The notes: a model not told the origin generated them from the sequence alone. 64,000 bases of DNA from Scilla litardierei (GCA_030789695.1 CM061142.1:48921987-48985986), one strand, 5' to 3'. Shown: positions 45,059 through 55,506, counted from the first letter of the stretch. Numbers and translations are program-made.

Positions 45059-45063
45059 AGAAT

Positions 45064-45433
45064 TTCTAGAGAGCCGAGTCAACAAATTGGCTCACAGACA
45101 GATGACTGTTGCATCATAGACAGTCGACTGATCCATTGGACAGTCGACTGTATATTCAACAATAGTCGACTGGCCGTAAAATACAGATCAACAGAGTTTG
45201 GGCAAAAGATAGACATGCGACTGATTTACAAAACACAGTCGACTGTCACTTGGACATGCACCTGTGAAACGTTCATGACTCGCCTGTGCGAATTAATACA
45301 GAGAAGCCCAAAACTAGACTGTAAAAGTTTGTGAATAACAGACGACTGTAGAACAAAACACAGTTGATTGTTTTTGAGGCAGGCGACTGTAAAACGTTCA
45401 GCAGTCGACTGTTATATACAATACAAGCACAAT
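45064..45433 (-). repeat. SIRE-like 3' LTR, segment 2, with palindrome array part 2
   Basis: Continues segment 1 after copia D. From 45100 to 45414 it carries further CAGTCGACTG palindromes and half-sites. It ends with ACAAT (45429-45433), the target-site duplication of element E. Confidence 0.82.
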
Positions 45434-45799
45434 TGATCGCTCCGGAATGTAACCCAAAAGTGCGACCGTGTAGTTTTACCGCAAGCGCACGGTGTAGCGG
45501 CGAGCGGGTTATCGAACACAGGGAGGACGAATGAAAGTGCTTGCTCCGAACAACCTGGCTATTAAGAACGGAAAAGAGAGAATTTGCCTTTGGCGATCCT
45601 GTCACAATCGTCAGACAAAGTACGAAGATATCAAATCAAATAAAGACGCCTAGGGAATGGGGAATCCCCGCTACTCACCGTATCTCGTCAATGTGATTCA
45701 TTGGTATCAAAATTGCTAGGGTAGAATCTCGGATGAACTAGTTGCAACTGAATGTAAAACCTAGCTCACGCTCTCGCGCTGTTGCCGGTCTATAGCTAT

Positions 45800-46098
45800 C
45801 CTAGGTTTGGGTCCAATCTCTTGCAAACCCTAGCCTAGGTAAGCTAGCATTAGGATCAACATCATCGTTCAATCGCGCCCCGAGCCCACTCTCGTGCAAA
45901 CTCGGGCCGCGACCTAGGTTGGGATAGTTCCTACCCGTCCAATCTCTTGCAAACGGGTATCGGCACGGAATTGCAACCGAGAACCCTAGTATCGGTCCAA
46001 TCTCTTGCAAACCGATACTACGGAAACTCGATTCCAACCCAATTCGGATTTCTAGGGTTTCCTATCGAATTGGGATCCAATCTCTTGCAAATCCCAAT
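45800..46098 (-). other. Series of five hairpins with one 16-nt loop, different stems
   Basis: On the + strand the loop TCCAATCTCTTGCAAA (variant CCCACTCTCGTGCAAA in the second) occurs five times. Arms: 45800-45811/45828-45839 CCTAGGTTTGGG with CCCTAGCCTAGG; 45879-45884/45901-45906 CCCGAG with CTCGGG; 45932-45937/45954-45959 TACCCG with CGGGTA; 45987-45995/46012-46020 TAGTATCGG with CCGATACTA; 46069-46075/46092-46098 ATTGGGA with TCCCAAT. Stems are perfect except one mismatch and one wobble in the first. The same set lies at 55873-56171 in the other LTR. Confidence 0.92.
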
Positions 46099-46580
46099 CG
46101 GTATGAACTCCTAGCCATCCGTAGTAAATCGATCCCAAACTAACCCTAATAGCAATTCTAGCAATATTTCCACCAATTCATCACAAATAAGAAATTGGGC
46201 TCGTAGGGTTCATCCCCACGCCCCAAGACGTATAGACTACTCACAATTCATAGCACAAATACAAAAATAATCAATGGAATTAACAAGAGAATTCATCACA
46301 ATATTCAAATAAGCAATAAAAATAGTATTTTTAAAGGAGAGAGAGACAAACCAATAGAGTTCTTCCAAGAATCCAACAAAAACCAACTTTTCTCTCCTCT
46401 CCAATCACAAAATCTAAAGCTAAAAAGTTAATCTAAAAAGCTGCAAAAAGTAAAGAGAAAAGCTCCTAAACCTAGGGTAAAAACAGGGGTTAAATACCCC
46501 CCAAAATCGTCCAAAAAACTGTGACCAAAATGCCCCTGCGCAGCCTGAAAATCGCAATTTTCGCTACAGGCAGCGCGTCG

Positions 46581-46964
46581 CACTCGGCCGAGTGACAAAA
46601 GTCGCTCGGCCGAGTGACAAACCCTGAGAATTTCCAGTAAGTCTGGGTCTTCGGGGGTCTTCACTTCGGGGGTCGCTCGGCCGAGTGAGTTGTCGTCACT
46701 CGGCCGACGGCTTCTTGGTACTCGGGCGGTCGGCATTTTCCACTCGGCCGAGTGGGTCTTCTGAAGCTCAGGCAGACGAAAAACAGTAAGTTGGCAATTT
46801 TTGATGGGCTTCGTCTGAGTGCCACTCGGGCGGACGGGGTCTCGTCACTCGGCCGATGTGGCTTCCGACGCTCGGCCGAATGCACACATAAAACGTGTCC
46901 GATCAGGTCGGCCGAGCGGTGTCTCGCTGGTCGGCCGAGTGACTCCTTCACTCGGCCGAGTGAG
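46581..46964 (-). repeat. CTCGGCCGAGTG palindrome array (3' LTR)
   Basis: About twelve copies or variants of the 14-bp palindrome CACTCGGCCGAGTG with irregular spacers. The same array is at 56655-57037, and a further set at 51946-52266 inside the element. Confidence 0.92.
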
Positions 46965-47257
46965 ACACCAAAAATGCCCAAACAGCTTGTTTTGGCCTCC
47001 TCGTCGCTCCTGCGACGTTCTTTCTTCTTCCGCTCCTCTCCAATAGCAAAATACCCCTCGGGGAGGTCATCGGTGGCACTCTGGAGTAGGTGTATCAGGG
47101 GATCACTCCAAATCGCTCCAAATCTCCTGAAATACGACAAAAACAACAAATCGTGAAAAGCATCGCAATTTTGTCGATATATCGTGAAAAACATGATTTG
47201 GGCGATCTAAATGGCATGCAATCATGCGGAAAAAAGGTGTAAAATAAGGAGTGATCA

Positions 47258-49245
47258 AAATCCCCCAAGCTTACCTCTTACTCGTCCTCGAGGAAGATAA
47301 GTAAAAGGCGAACCCGGTGGATTCAGAAAACGAAAACGACGAAAAACGAAAAACGAAAAAGAAAGAAAAACGAAGAAAAACGAAAGAAAAACGAAAACGA
47401 AATAAAAACGAAGAAGAAAGAAGGAAGCGAAGAGGGAAGCTGCTAGATCATTTTCTCAGGACGTGGGTTTCGCTTACTCATATAGCATGCACCGAATGAA
47501 AAACACATGTCAAAGAATTTTATTTCGATATCATAGTATAATGGTGCAAATAGAAATAGAAAACCCAAGAATGATGATATAACATGAAAAATGGAATAAT
47601 TTTAGAATTAACATCGTCTGAATCATTTAAAGCGGTATACAACATCGCAGATCACACACTTTTCAATTGAACGCTTTCTAAGAGGAGTATGAGAATATCA
47701 CGCAATAGAATAGGAAGAATAGAAAAGTGTGGATTTCATGAAATGAGTGCTAGGTATAGATTTCTGGACTTCGTAAAGCTAAAACAATCTTACCGAGTAT
47801 AGAATATTACTTAGCCTAGGTTGTCGTGCAACGTCAAGTAGTCACTCTCTCACACATCATTGGATTCCCTCCCCCAAGCTTATCTATAAGCGTGGTGGCA
47901 CAAAAACAATATTTACATCCCCATTTTTTTATGAAGCTCCAAAAGTAATAAAAATGAAAAACAAAAAGAGAGAAGAAAGAGGGAACATGAGATGGGATCG
48001 TTTATTGAGATTCTTTTCTCTTTTCTTTTCTTTTTTTTCTTTTTCTCTTTTTTTTTCTTTTTTCTTTTTTTTTCAAATAGCATATATACACAATGATCCC
48101 AAATCAAAGAGAAATAAGGATATACAAGAATTTTTCTTTTTCTTTCTTTGGTTTTGGGAAATTTGGAGCTAGGAATTAATAGCGGGGGAAATGCCATATA
48201 ATAGAATCGCTAAGGGGAGATTCACCAATGATTTTAAAATAGAGAAATGATGTTCAAGATATGTGGAGAAAGAAATAAATATGTCTCTCAGTTCACTCTA
48301 TAGGACGTGCACGACAACTTCAGCAGGGTAATCTAATCTACTCAGTTTTAATCACAAAAAAGCTAACTAATCCAGATTTATCATAGCTAACATCATTCAA
48401 TCATCCTGAAGTGAAATGTACAAATCATGCATATAGAAGTGATATAGGAAAAGAAAACGGTACTCCAGATATAAGCATTCAATGCGTGAATCTTGGTGTG
48501 TTTTCTGCGATAGCATACATATGAATATTCAGACTCAGCTAATAATAAAATTTCATCCATTTTCATGCGGAAAAAGTGTGGGTTACTATCTCTAAATGCA
48601 AGGCAAATCACAGCATATGATATCAGAAATAAAATCTAAGACATGACAAATATAGCATGCATATAGAGAAAGCTAACTCCACGTCATCATCATCACAGAA
48701 AAGTCATCTCTAGCATGAGATGAAAAAGGAATAAAGATAAAGGGGAAAATAAAACTATTTACAATGCAGCACACAGAGAAATAAGAAAAACGTGATGCAT
48801 GGTAAAATAAAAGAAAAAATGATGAAAATAAGTGCAAAAGCGGGAAATGGCGTGAAAAAACTAAAAATAAAGGTGGTAAATCGAAAAGAACGTGAGAACT
48901 CACTCCCCCAAGCTAAATGGCACAGTGTCCTCAATGTGCAAAGTGTGGCACACCGAGAGACGAGTAATGGGAGGGGTAAGTGAGGATGCATGCATGGGGC
49001 AAAAAAAGGAAAATAAAAATAATGAAAAATATGATGCGGACATGATGCATGCAGATATAGGAGTGATACAGATATAAAGGTGTGACACCAAAAACTCTCC
49101 CTCTCTCCCAAAAAGATATATAAAGATATATAAAGAAAATGTGTACCCAAAAATAGTGAGGGGAGGGGGGGTGGGCAAAAATGCATCAGGACCCAGCAGA
49201 GACGGGCAGCACAACGGCAAAAAGAATCGATGGCATCAAGGGTGC
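47258..49245 (-). other. 3' untranslated region of element E with repeated polypurine motifs
   Basis: The + strand TCCCCCAAGCT motif (polypurine AGCTTGGGGGA on the element strand) occurs at 47261-47271 (next to the LTR, the working PPT), 47870-47880 and 48904-48914. Homopurine/homopyrimidine runs lie at 47335-47430 and 48010-48080. No gene seen; the apparent ORF extension over 48755-49245 is discussed with the additional ORF. Confidence 0.75.
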
Positions 49246-51370
49246 CTAAGAAGGTGGGGCTGCGCCGTCTCCGTCCTGAGGCGGAGGTGGTGGCGGTGGT
49301 GGAACAGGCTGCTGAGCGGGTGTGGGTGTGGGTGTGGTAAGTGGAAGCAGAAGCAGGCTGGGTGTGTGTAGGAGTGGGGGTGGGGACCTGCTGGGTGGGT
49401 GTGGGTACGCGGGGGAGCCGCTCTAGGACCTGGGTGAGGCAGTAGTGAATATACGGGAGCAGGTCGAAGCGGCCAGCCATCGCGGTGACGGTGGCGGACA
49501 GGGTCCTAAGGTCACCTCTGAGGCCACTCACCGCCCCCTCGAGAGCACGAATGCTCTGAAGTACAGTGTCGGGGGGAGGTGGTGCAGAGGGACGCACCGG
49601 TCTGTGCTGTGTAGGGCGGGGCTGGCGTACTCGGGTGGCGTAGGTGATGGGCTCAGCAGGTAAGTGGACGAAAGGTGCTGCGCTCGCAAGTGTGGGCCTG
49701 GCCTCAGTGCGAGGCTGGGCAGGACGGTAAGAAGTGGAGGCAGCAGCAACGAAAGAGGAATACAAAAGTGGCAACGAGGCGGCCAGAGAGGTCGGTGACA
49801 CAGACGTGTGGACAGACGCCACGACACTCTCAGAAAATACAGCAGCGGTGGAGACAGAGGTGGAGACCACGGTCTCTACGGCAGCGGCAAAAGAGGGCTC
49901 TCCGCACTCAACTATAGTCGGCGGGCGCTCGGGTAGGGCAGAGGAAACGGGCTCGACAGACAGAGGGCCAGTGGTGGTGGGCGTGGGGGTAGTGGAGGTG
50001 GGCTCAGCGAGGGTACTCCCGACACCGACAGAAGTGTGGACAGAGGTGTCGGGAGCAGCAGAAATATCAGGGATAGGCTGAGGGGCCACGGGGTCAACAG
50101 GGGCAGCGGGCTCAGCAGGTGCAACAGGGTCTGCGGGTGCAGCGTGGGCAGCGTGGGCCTGCTCGGCCTCCTCGGCCTCGAGCACGTATGCGGCAGGGAT
50201 CAGAAGATCCATCGCCGGGAGCCAGTCCACCTGGGCCGGTGCAATCTGAGTCCGAGCTGGGCTCGGAAGAATCATGTAATCGGCACCGTAGGGGCCGTGC
50301 AGCCAGACCCAGTGTCGCTCACCGTGCGGACGAAGCATCTTCATCCGGGCCATGACATCTATGGACAGTGAAGTGGGGCCCGGTGCTCGTCGCAGGTCAT
50401 CTGGAAAGTCCTCGCCGGTCATAAGGGCGAGCAAGGTGATCAGACCGCCGCAGCATATCGGTGAGCGAGCGCCCACCGATACGATGATGCGGTCCAAAAA
50501 CCAGCTCGCGACATCAATCACGACGGCGGGGACCAACTCATCGCCCTCCCTAGATAGAGCTCTGGGTCGTGTCATCGCGTAGAGCATATAAAGCTCCGGC
50601 GTGGACATCGTACCCGGCTCATATCTCGCCAAAAAGGTAGTCGCCATAAGGCGCTGAGCTATACGGAGGCAGGGATGGACAATGGCCGAGGCCTTGGCCC
50701 TACTAGGGTCAAAGGCAGCGTGAAGACCCGTAATCCGGGCCCAGAAGGCGCCGGCATCGAAGGAAGGTGGGGGAATGTGGGTGGGGGCGTAACCACGGTC
50801 GGCCCCGGGGACATCGGGCCACGAGAAGAAAGCTCTCATCATACTGAGAGTGACCTGGCACTCTCGGTCCATGAACCGAAACGAGCATCCCTCGTCGGTC
50901 CGGGCGATCGAACTAAGCACCTCAAGTGTCGGACGGATAAACGTGTCCGCCGACACCTGGAAGAAATCTCGCCAGCCCACGTTGTCGTACAACGTGAGCA
51001 TCCCCTCGAGTACCCCCAGGCGTCCTAGGTCTGCAAGGTGTGCGAACCTGGAGGGTACGATCGAGCGCTGGGAAATGCGCTCGAAAGCGACGCGGTGTGC
51101 GTCGTTCCGGAACGTAATCCCCAGCGGCCCGATAAGTGGAGCCGGTGGTGGTGGCTGTGGAGCGGCAGGGAGTGGCTGTGCGGGGTGTATGGGCTGTGCG
51201 GGCTCTGCAGGCTGTGCGGGGTGTGCGGGGCCTGCAGGCTGTGCTGGGTGAACGGGGTGTGGTGGAGAAGGCGGAGGAGAGTCCTCCACCTCGTGGGAGG
51301 GGCCGGCATCATCCGACCGCTTCCGCTTGGCGGAAGCTCTCCTCGACCGCGGCCGTGTCCGGGGCGGCAT
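48755..51370 (-). CDS. Athila-type additional ORF (env-like position), function unknown
   Basis: 871 open codons from ATG 51370. A basic N-terminus (PRTRPRSRRASAKRKRS) could be a nuclear signal. A repeat of HPAQPA-type residues (~40-75) precedes a globular region (~85-385: TFRNDAHRVAFERISQRSIV, GWRDFFQVSADTF, FRFMDRECQVTLSMMRAFF) in the style of Athila ORF-1/transposon-associated proteins, then a P/A/V/T-rich tail. After about codon 680 the frame passes a CACACC repeat (49318-49337) and becomes Leu/Phe-rich. The neighbouring frame instead gives AQQPVPPPPPP…DGDGAAPPS and a stop at 49246-49248, so the original end was probably there. No signal peptide. Role not established. Confidence 0.75.
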   Translation of the reverse strand: MPPRTRPRSRRASAKRKRSDDAGPSHEVEDSPPPSPPHPVHPAQPAGPAHPAQPAEPAQPIHPAQPLPAAPQPPPPAPLIGPLGITFRNDAHRVAFERISQRSIVPSRFAHLADLGRLGVLEGMLTLYDNVGWRDFFQVSADTFIRPTLEVLSSIARTDEGCSFRFMDRECQVTLSMMRAFFSWPDVPGADRGYAPTHIPPPSFDAGAFWARITGLHAAFDPSRAKASAIVHPCLRIAQRLMATTFLARYEPGTMSTPELYMLYAMTRPRALSREGDELVPAVVIDVASWFLDRIIVSVGARSPICCGGLITLLALMTGEDFPDDLRRAPGPTSLSIDVMARMKMLRPHGERHWVWLHGPYGADYMILPSPARTQIAPAQVDWLPAMDLLIPAAYVLEAEEAEQAHAAHAAPADPVAPAEPAAPVDPVAPQPIPDISAAPDTSVHTSVGVGSTLAEPTSTTPTPTTTGPLSVEPVSSALPERPPTIVECGEPSFAAAVETVVSTSVSTAAVFSESVVASVHTSVSPTSLAASLPLLYSSFVAAASTSYRPAQPRTEARPTLASAAPFVHLPAEPITYATRVRQPRPTQHRPVRPSAPPPPDTVLQSIRALEGAVSGLRGDLRTLSATVTAMAGRFDLLPYIHYCLTQVLERLPRVPTPTQQVPTPTPTHTQPASASTYHTHTHTRSAACSTTATTSASGRRRRSPTFLGTLDAIDSFCRCAARLCWVLMHFCPPPLPSLFLGTHFLYISLYIFLGERESFWCHTFISVSLLYLHASCPHHIFHYFYFPFFAPCMHPHLPLPLLVSRCATLCTLRTLCHLAWGSEFSRSFRFTTFIFSFFTPFPAFALIFIIFSFILPCITFFLFLCVLHCK

Positions 51371-52594
51371 ATGGGCCCCGAGCGCTCACCAAAAGCAATA
51401 AAAATGCGGCGTGCGTAAAATAAAGGAAAGAATATACCACGACACGCCGCAAGAGCGAAGTAATGGAAGCGTGCGAAGGCGACGCCTCCACGTAGCCCAA
51501 AACAGTCCCGGGAAGCTCCCCTGGGCTCCCCTAAGCTCCCAAATATAGCCTGCGCATGAAACAGAGATATCAGCGAGTAATATTCAAAACGTATGGGGCA
51601 TTAGGGGTATAATAGATAGAAATTGAAATTAATTTGGGTTTGGGGTTCGTTAAACACATGGATCGTCGAAAAATACGAGAGAGAGGAGAAAATAGGGCGA
51701 TTTAGGCGTTACCGGAGGTGGCCGGAGGCGTGGCCGCCGGCGGCGACTCGGGCGAGGGGCGGCGGCGTTCGGCCGGAGGTGGGTGGCCGAGCGCCGGCGC
51801 GGGCGGCTGGTTCGGGCGAGTAAGGGGGAAGTCGCAGCGGCGTAGGGGAGACAGGGCGCGGGCTCGGGCGGAAAAATTCGATAATAACGCTTCGAATTCC
51901 GCGTCGAGCCCGCAGCCACTTATATAAGGAAATGTTACGACTCGGCCGAGTGACGAAGTCGCTCGGCCGAGTGAACTCAACGGAAAAATTCCTCCCCGCT
52001 ACGCTTCGGCCGAGTGGCCTTGCCACCCTCGGCCGAGTGGAGTAAGTCCATTCGGCCGAGTGGCTCAAGCTACTCGGCAAGACTCGCCCTAGGAGCGTAT
52101 CAGTTTTACTCGGCCGAGTGAATATATATACTCGGCCGAGTAGCAGTTATACTGAAATCAAGAAAAGAAACAGAGAGTTGGGTACAACAGACTTCCCTCG
52201 TTCGTGAGCCGCTCGGGCGGACGAACTTGTGTGCTCGGCCGAGTGACTAGTATACTCGGCCGAGTGAACCTTGTTTTCTGCTGTTTGTCTTCGTTTGGGC
52301 TCTAAACTCTGTTTTTCTTCCTCCAGTCGATTTCATCTTCCTCCTAAGCATCGAGCGCCTTCCTGGAGCGCTCCTCGTCGCCTTGTTCATCCTCCTAATG
52401 ATGGGTACCTCGTTCTCCTCTCCTGTCAAGAAAAATAGGACCCGTTATCACAAAATTTTTGGGCGAACGACTCAAAACACTAAAAATTTCTAAAACAAAA
52501 ATAAAAGAAAAGTAAAAATAAAGCTATAACCGTCGGGTTGCCTCCCGACAAGCGCTCGTTTAAGGTCGTGAGCTCGACCCCCTTTGATTTTCAA
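51371..52594 (-). other. Spacer where pol is missing; second palindrome array
   Basis: Between gag-protease and the additional ORF an Athila element should have RT, RNase H and integrase (about 3 kb). Only 1.2 kb is present, without any of those domains. It holds a GC-rich block (51700-51890) and CTCGGCCGAGTG palindromes at 51946-52266. Confidence 0.8.
51946..52266 (-). repeat. CTCGGCCGAGTG palindrome array, internal
   Basis: About nine copies or variants (TTCGGCCGAGTGG, CTCGGGCGGACG and full CTCGGCCGAG) over 320 bp, the same motif as in both LTRs. Confidence 0.9.
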
Positions 52595-55363
52595 TTAATG
52601 CGGGATGTTTGGTGCATATGAGATGCACCCGTCAAACTTTCCGGGGAGAACGCTTGGATTCGGAAGTTGCGGCGGCGTGTTCTCCCTCGGTGGTCTCTCG
52701 TCTCGAATAGTGTTGGGGGGAGGCTCCCCCAAGCTAGCGCTTGCTCCGGTCCTCGGCTTCACCGGTGACGCCGATTTCCGTATCGGCGGAGCTTTCTTCG
52801 GAGACTTCATCTTCGAGAGCTTGCAGAGCTCTCGAATCCTTGCGACATCAGCGTCGCCTTCATCAATTTCAGCGGAGAAGTCGGGGGAATGCTCCATCTT
52901 CTCATCTTGGTCCAAATCCGGGCCTTCCTCAAAATCTTCATTGAATAGAGCGCCGATTGAATGGGGGATCGCCTCCTCAATAACCTCGTCAAGGAGGTCC
53001 ATATAGTCCAGCTCCTCGTGATAAGGCATGTGTTTCATTGCCTTAGGAATATGAAGCTCCACCTCGATGTTGCCGACGTTCAATGTTAGGGTACCTTCTC
53101 GTACGTCGACAATGACACCGGCGGTGGCGAGGAACGGTCGTCCAAGTATTAACGACGTATCTCCCTCCTCCTTAACATCCATAATCACGAAGTCGCATGG
53201 CAAGCATATGCCCCCCGGGACTTGTAGCGGGATGTCCTCTGCGATCCCTACCGGCCTTGTGATCCGTCCATCGGCTAGTTGTATCCGCATGTCGGTAGGC
53301 TTCAATTTCGTGCCGGTATTTAGCCTTAGGAACATAGAGAGAGGCATGAGGCTAACACTAGCCCCTAAATCCACCAACGCCTTTTGTAGAGGGACGCCGC
53401 CCAAGGTGCAAGGAATTCGAAAACTCCCCGGGTCTTTGAATTTAGCCGGCTCCTTCTCTCTCTTGGTGAACCAAGAGCCCTCCTCGGTGAGCATAATTTT
53501 CTCCTTCCTCTTTCTCCCCGAAATCAAATCCTTTAAAAATTTAGCGTATGTCGGGATTTCCACGATGGCGTCGAGGAAAGGAATGTTGAGGCTAACCCCT
53601 CTCAGATACTCGAGAAACTTTGCTAGCCTTTTCTCCATTTTTGCTCTAGCAAGCCTCTGGGGGAATGGGACCGGTGGCATAAAGCGCCTCTCTTCAATCA
53701 ATTGCTCCGCTCTAGATTTCTCCTTTTCTTGCGGCTCTTTCTCCCTCTCAACTTCAACTACCGGCTCAATTGGCTCTACACTTTCCTCCACGGGCTCCTC
53801 GGTAGGAATCATGGCGGGGGTGGTATCCTTCCCGCCTCTAGTTGTAACGGCAACCACGGCATTGATGTGGCCGGTGTTGCCCCGTGGGTTTTGCTCGGGT
53901 TGAGCCGGCAATTGTTGAGTATTTCGATTGAGCAACGCCAATTGCTCCGAGATTTGAGCTACAACGGTTGTAAGGGAGTCTTGGCCCGCCTTCAAGGAAG
54001 CATTGACCTTCTTTTGCTCGACCATAAACTCCTCCACTCTAGCTTCGAAGTCGGATCGTTGTTGAGCTTGTGGAGGGTTTTGATTTCTCCACCCTTGATT
54101 GTATCCGGGCGGCCTATAGGGTGGAACTTGTTGCTTCGGTGGAAAATTTTGTTGTGGAGGCCCCCTCGGTGGATAGTGTTGTTGTTGTGGTGGTGGTGGT
54201 GGTCGAGCTTGTTGAGGTGGTTGTTGCGGCGGGTTCAAAGCTCCTTCATTGTTGGCATAAGAGAAACCGGGATGGTTTCTTGTGGCCGGATTGGCCCAAT
54301 ATCCTTGATTCCCCGCGACATATTGAACTTGCTCCAAGGATCCCTCTCCTTGCTCTCCTCCCAAATACATAGCTTGAGATTGGTCTTGCCAATCACACAT
54401 TTGATTCGTTGGTACGGATGTGGAAGGGGTTCCTTGGGGCTCCGTGATATACTTCTCCAGTCTCTCCACTACCTTGTGGAGAGAATCAAACTTGCTTGTC
54501 AGCTCCGCTACGGCCTTTGCCTCATAGATGCTAGTTGGCTTCAAGGAGGACGTAGAGTGTCCTCGCTCATCGCCCCATTGTTGATTGTTTGAGGCCATCT
54601 CCTCAATTAGGGCCGTAGCTTCGTCGGGAGTCTTCGATAGGATGGCACCATTCGCCGCGGCATCAATAATTTGCTTGGTCCCCGGTTGGAGACCATTGTA
54701 GAAGCTATGAACTAGCTCCCAATCTTCAATGCTATGGTGAGGGCATTGATGCTGCAGATCTTTGAAGCGCTCCCAAGCCTCATAGAGTGTCTCTTGAGGT
54801 CCTTGCTTGAAGGACATAAGAGCACTCCGAATCTTTACCGTCTTGGAGGGCGGATAGAACTTGTCAATGAACGCACTCGCCAACTCGTCCCATGTGGTAA
54901 AGACTCCCTCAGCTTGCGTCCTCAACCAATAAAGTGCTTTGTCCTTTAATGTGAAGGGGAAGAGGCGCAGTCTGATGGCATCGATGGAGACCCCCGTCAT
55001 CTGAAATGTGGCGCACTTCGACAAAAATAACTGGATGTGGTAGTGGGGATTTTCATGGGCATTCCCATGAAATGGATCCTGCTGCATCAGAACCACTAGT
55101 CCAGTCTTCAGCTCAAAATTCTTGTCAGCCGCCAACTCCGGCATGGCAATGGATGAGGTCGTAGAAGAGGTCTTAGGCCGAAGCCTATCTCGAATAGAAA
55201 TAATCCTCGCCATTCTTGCCGCTAATTGTTCCGCAGTTTTCGGGTTGGTCATAAACCTCCCTTCCGGATCTTGTCTTCTCTCCGCTCTGATTCTCCGCGC
55301 AGTACGCTCAATCTCGGGATCAAATAATATAGCTTCAGGGTCCGCCGTTGATCTCGTGTTCAT
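52595..55363 (-). CDS. gag: Gag-protease polyprotein of element E
   Basis: 922 intact codons from ATG 55363 (MNTRSTADPEAIL), 144 bp from the LTR. Residues ~95-260 are a Retrotrans_gag capsid domain (LRLFPFTLKDKALYWL, FIDKFYPPSKT, SFKQGPQETLYEAWERF). A Q/P-rich linker (~375-430) follows, then a coiled-coil-like stretch (~435-480). A retropepsin-like protease has DLGASVSLMPLSM (~665-677) and ILGRPFLATAG (~739-749). The usual D-T/S-G triad reads D-L-G, as commonly seen in Athila proteins. No CCHC knuckle is seen. It ends at 52595 without RT. The open frame in a near-identical-LTR element suggests recent function. Confidence 0.92.
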   Translation of the reverse strand: MNTRSTADPEAILFDPEIERTARRIRAERRQDPEGRFMTNPKTAEQLAARMARIISIRDRLRPKTSSTTSSIAMPELAADKNFELKTGLVVLMQQDPFHGNAHENPHYHIQLFLSKCATFQMTGVSIDAIRLRLFPFTLKDKALYWLRTQAEGVFTTWDELASAFIDKFYPPSKTVKIRSALMSFKQGPQETLYEAWERFKDLQHQCPHHSIEDWELVHSFYNGLQPGTKQIIDAAANGAILSKTPDEATALIEEMASNNQQWGDERGHSTSSLKPTSIYEAKAVAELTSKFDSLHKVVERLEKYITEPQGTPSTSVPTNQMCDWQDQSQAMYLGGEQGEGSLEQVQYVAGNQGYWANPATRNHPGFSYANNEGALNPPQQPPQQARPPPPPQQQHYPPRGPPQQNFPPKQQVPPYRPPGYNQGWRNQNPPQAQQRSDFEARVEEFMVEQKKVNASLKAGQDSLTTVVAQISEQLALLNRNTQQLPAQPEQNPRGNTGHINAVVAVTTRGGKDTTPAMIPTEEPVEESVEPIEPVVEVEREKEPQEKEKSRAEQLIEERRFMPPVPFPQRLARAKMEKRLAKFLEYLRGVSLNIPFLDAIVEIPTYAKFLKDLISGRKRKEKIMLTEEGSWFTKREKEPAKFKDPGSFRIPCTLGGVPLQKALVDLGASVSLMPLSMFLRLNTGTKLKPTDMRIQLADGRITRPVGIAEDIPLQVPGGICLPCDFVIMDVKEEGDTSLILGRPFLATAGVIVDVREGTLTLNVGNIEVELHIPKAMKHMPYHEELDYMDLLDEVIEEAIPHSIGALFNEDFEEGPDLDQDEKMEHSPDFSAEIDEGDADVARIRELCKLSKMKSPKKAPPIRKSASPVKPRTGASASLGEPPPNTIRDERPPRENTPPQLPNPSVLPGKFDGCISYAPNIPH

Positions 55364-55482
55364 GCACGGGAAAACAAAGTTTCAAAGAAGTGATTAGCAC
55401 AATGGAAGGGTTAGATAAAAAATAATGAAATAAAAACAAAAAGAAAGAAATAGCTAGGGTGGTAAGATCAAACACAATCGCC

Positions 55483-55500
55483 TCCCCGGCAACGGCGCCA
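55483..55500 (-). other. Primer-binding site of element E
   Basis: - strand TGGCGCCGTTGCCGGGGA, six bases from the LTR end. It is of the tRNA-Asp type used by Athila elements. Confidence 0.9.
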
Positions 55501-55506
55501 AAAACT

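Larger units (their letters stand above)
45434..47257 (-). repeat. 3' LTR of element E
   Basis: 1,824 bp. It contains the series of shared-loop hairpins (45800-46098) and the CTCGGCCGAGTG palindrome array (46581-46964). No gene; ORFs over the palindrome array are artefacts. Confidence 0.95.

Noticed and set aside
46428..47194. ORFs on both strands over the E LTR palindrome arrays (also 56502-57230)
   Set aside because: Duplicated in both LTRs, built from the CTCGGCCGAGTG motif, no domain.
48010..48080. Transcription terminator or regulatory homopyrimidine tract
   Set aside because: Simple CTTTT-type low complexity in a retroelement 3' UTR; nothing specific supports a function.
48755..49245. 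Transmembrane Env tail of the additional ORF
   Set aside because: The Leu/Phe-rich stretch starts at a repeat-tract frame change and overlaps A/T-rich 3' UTR; the alternative frame ends cleanly at 49246.
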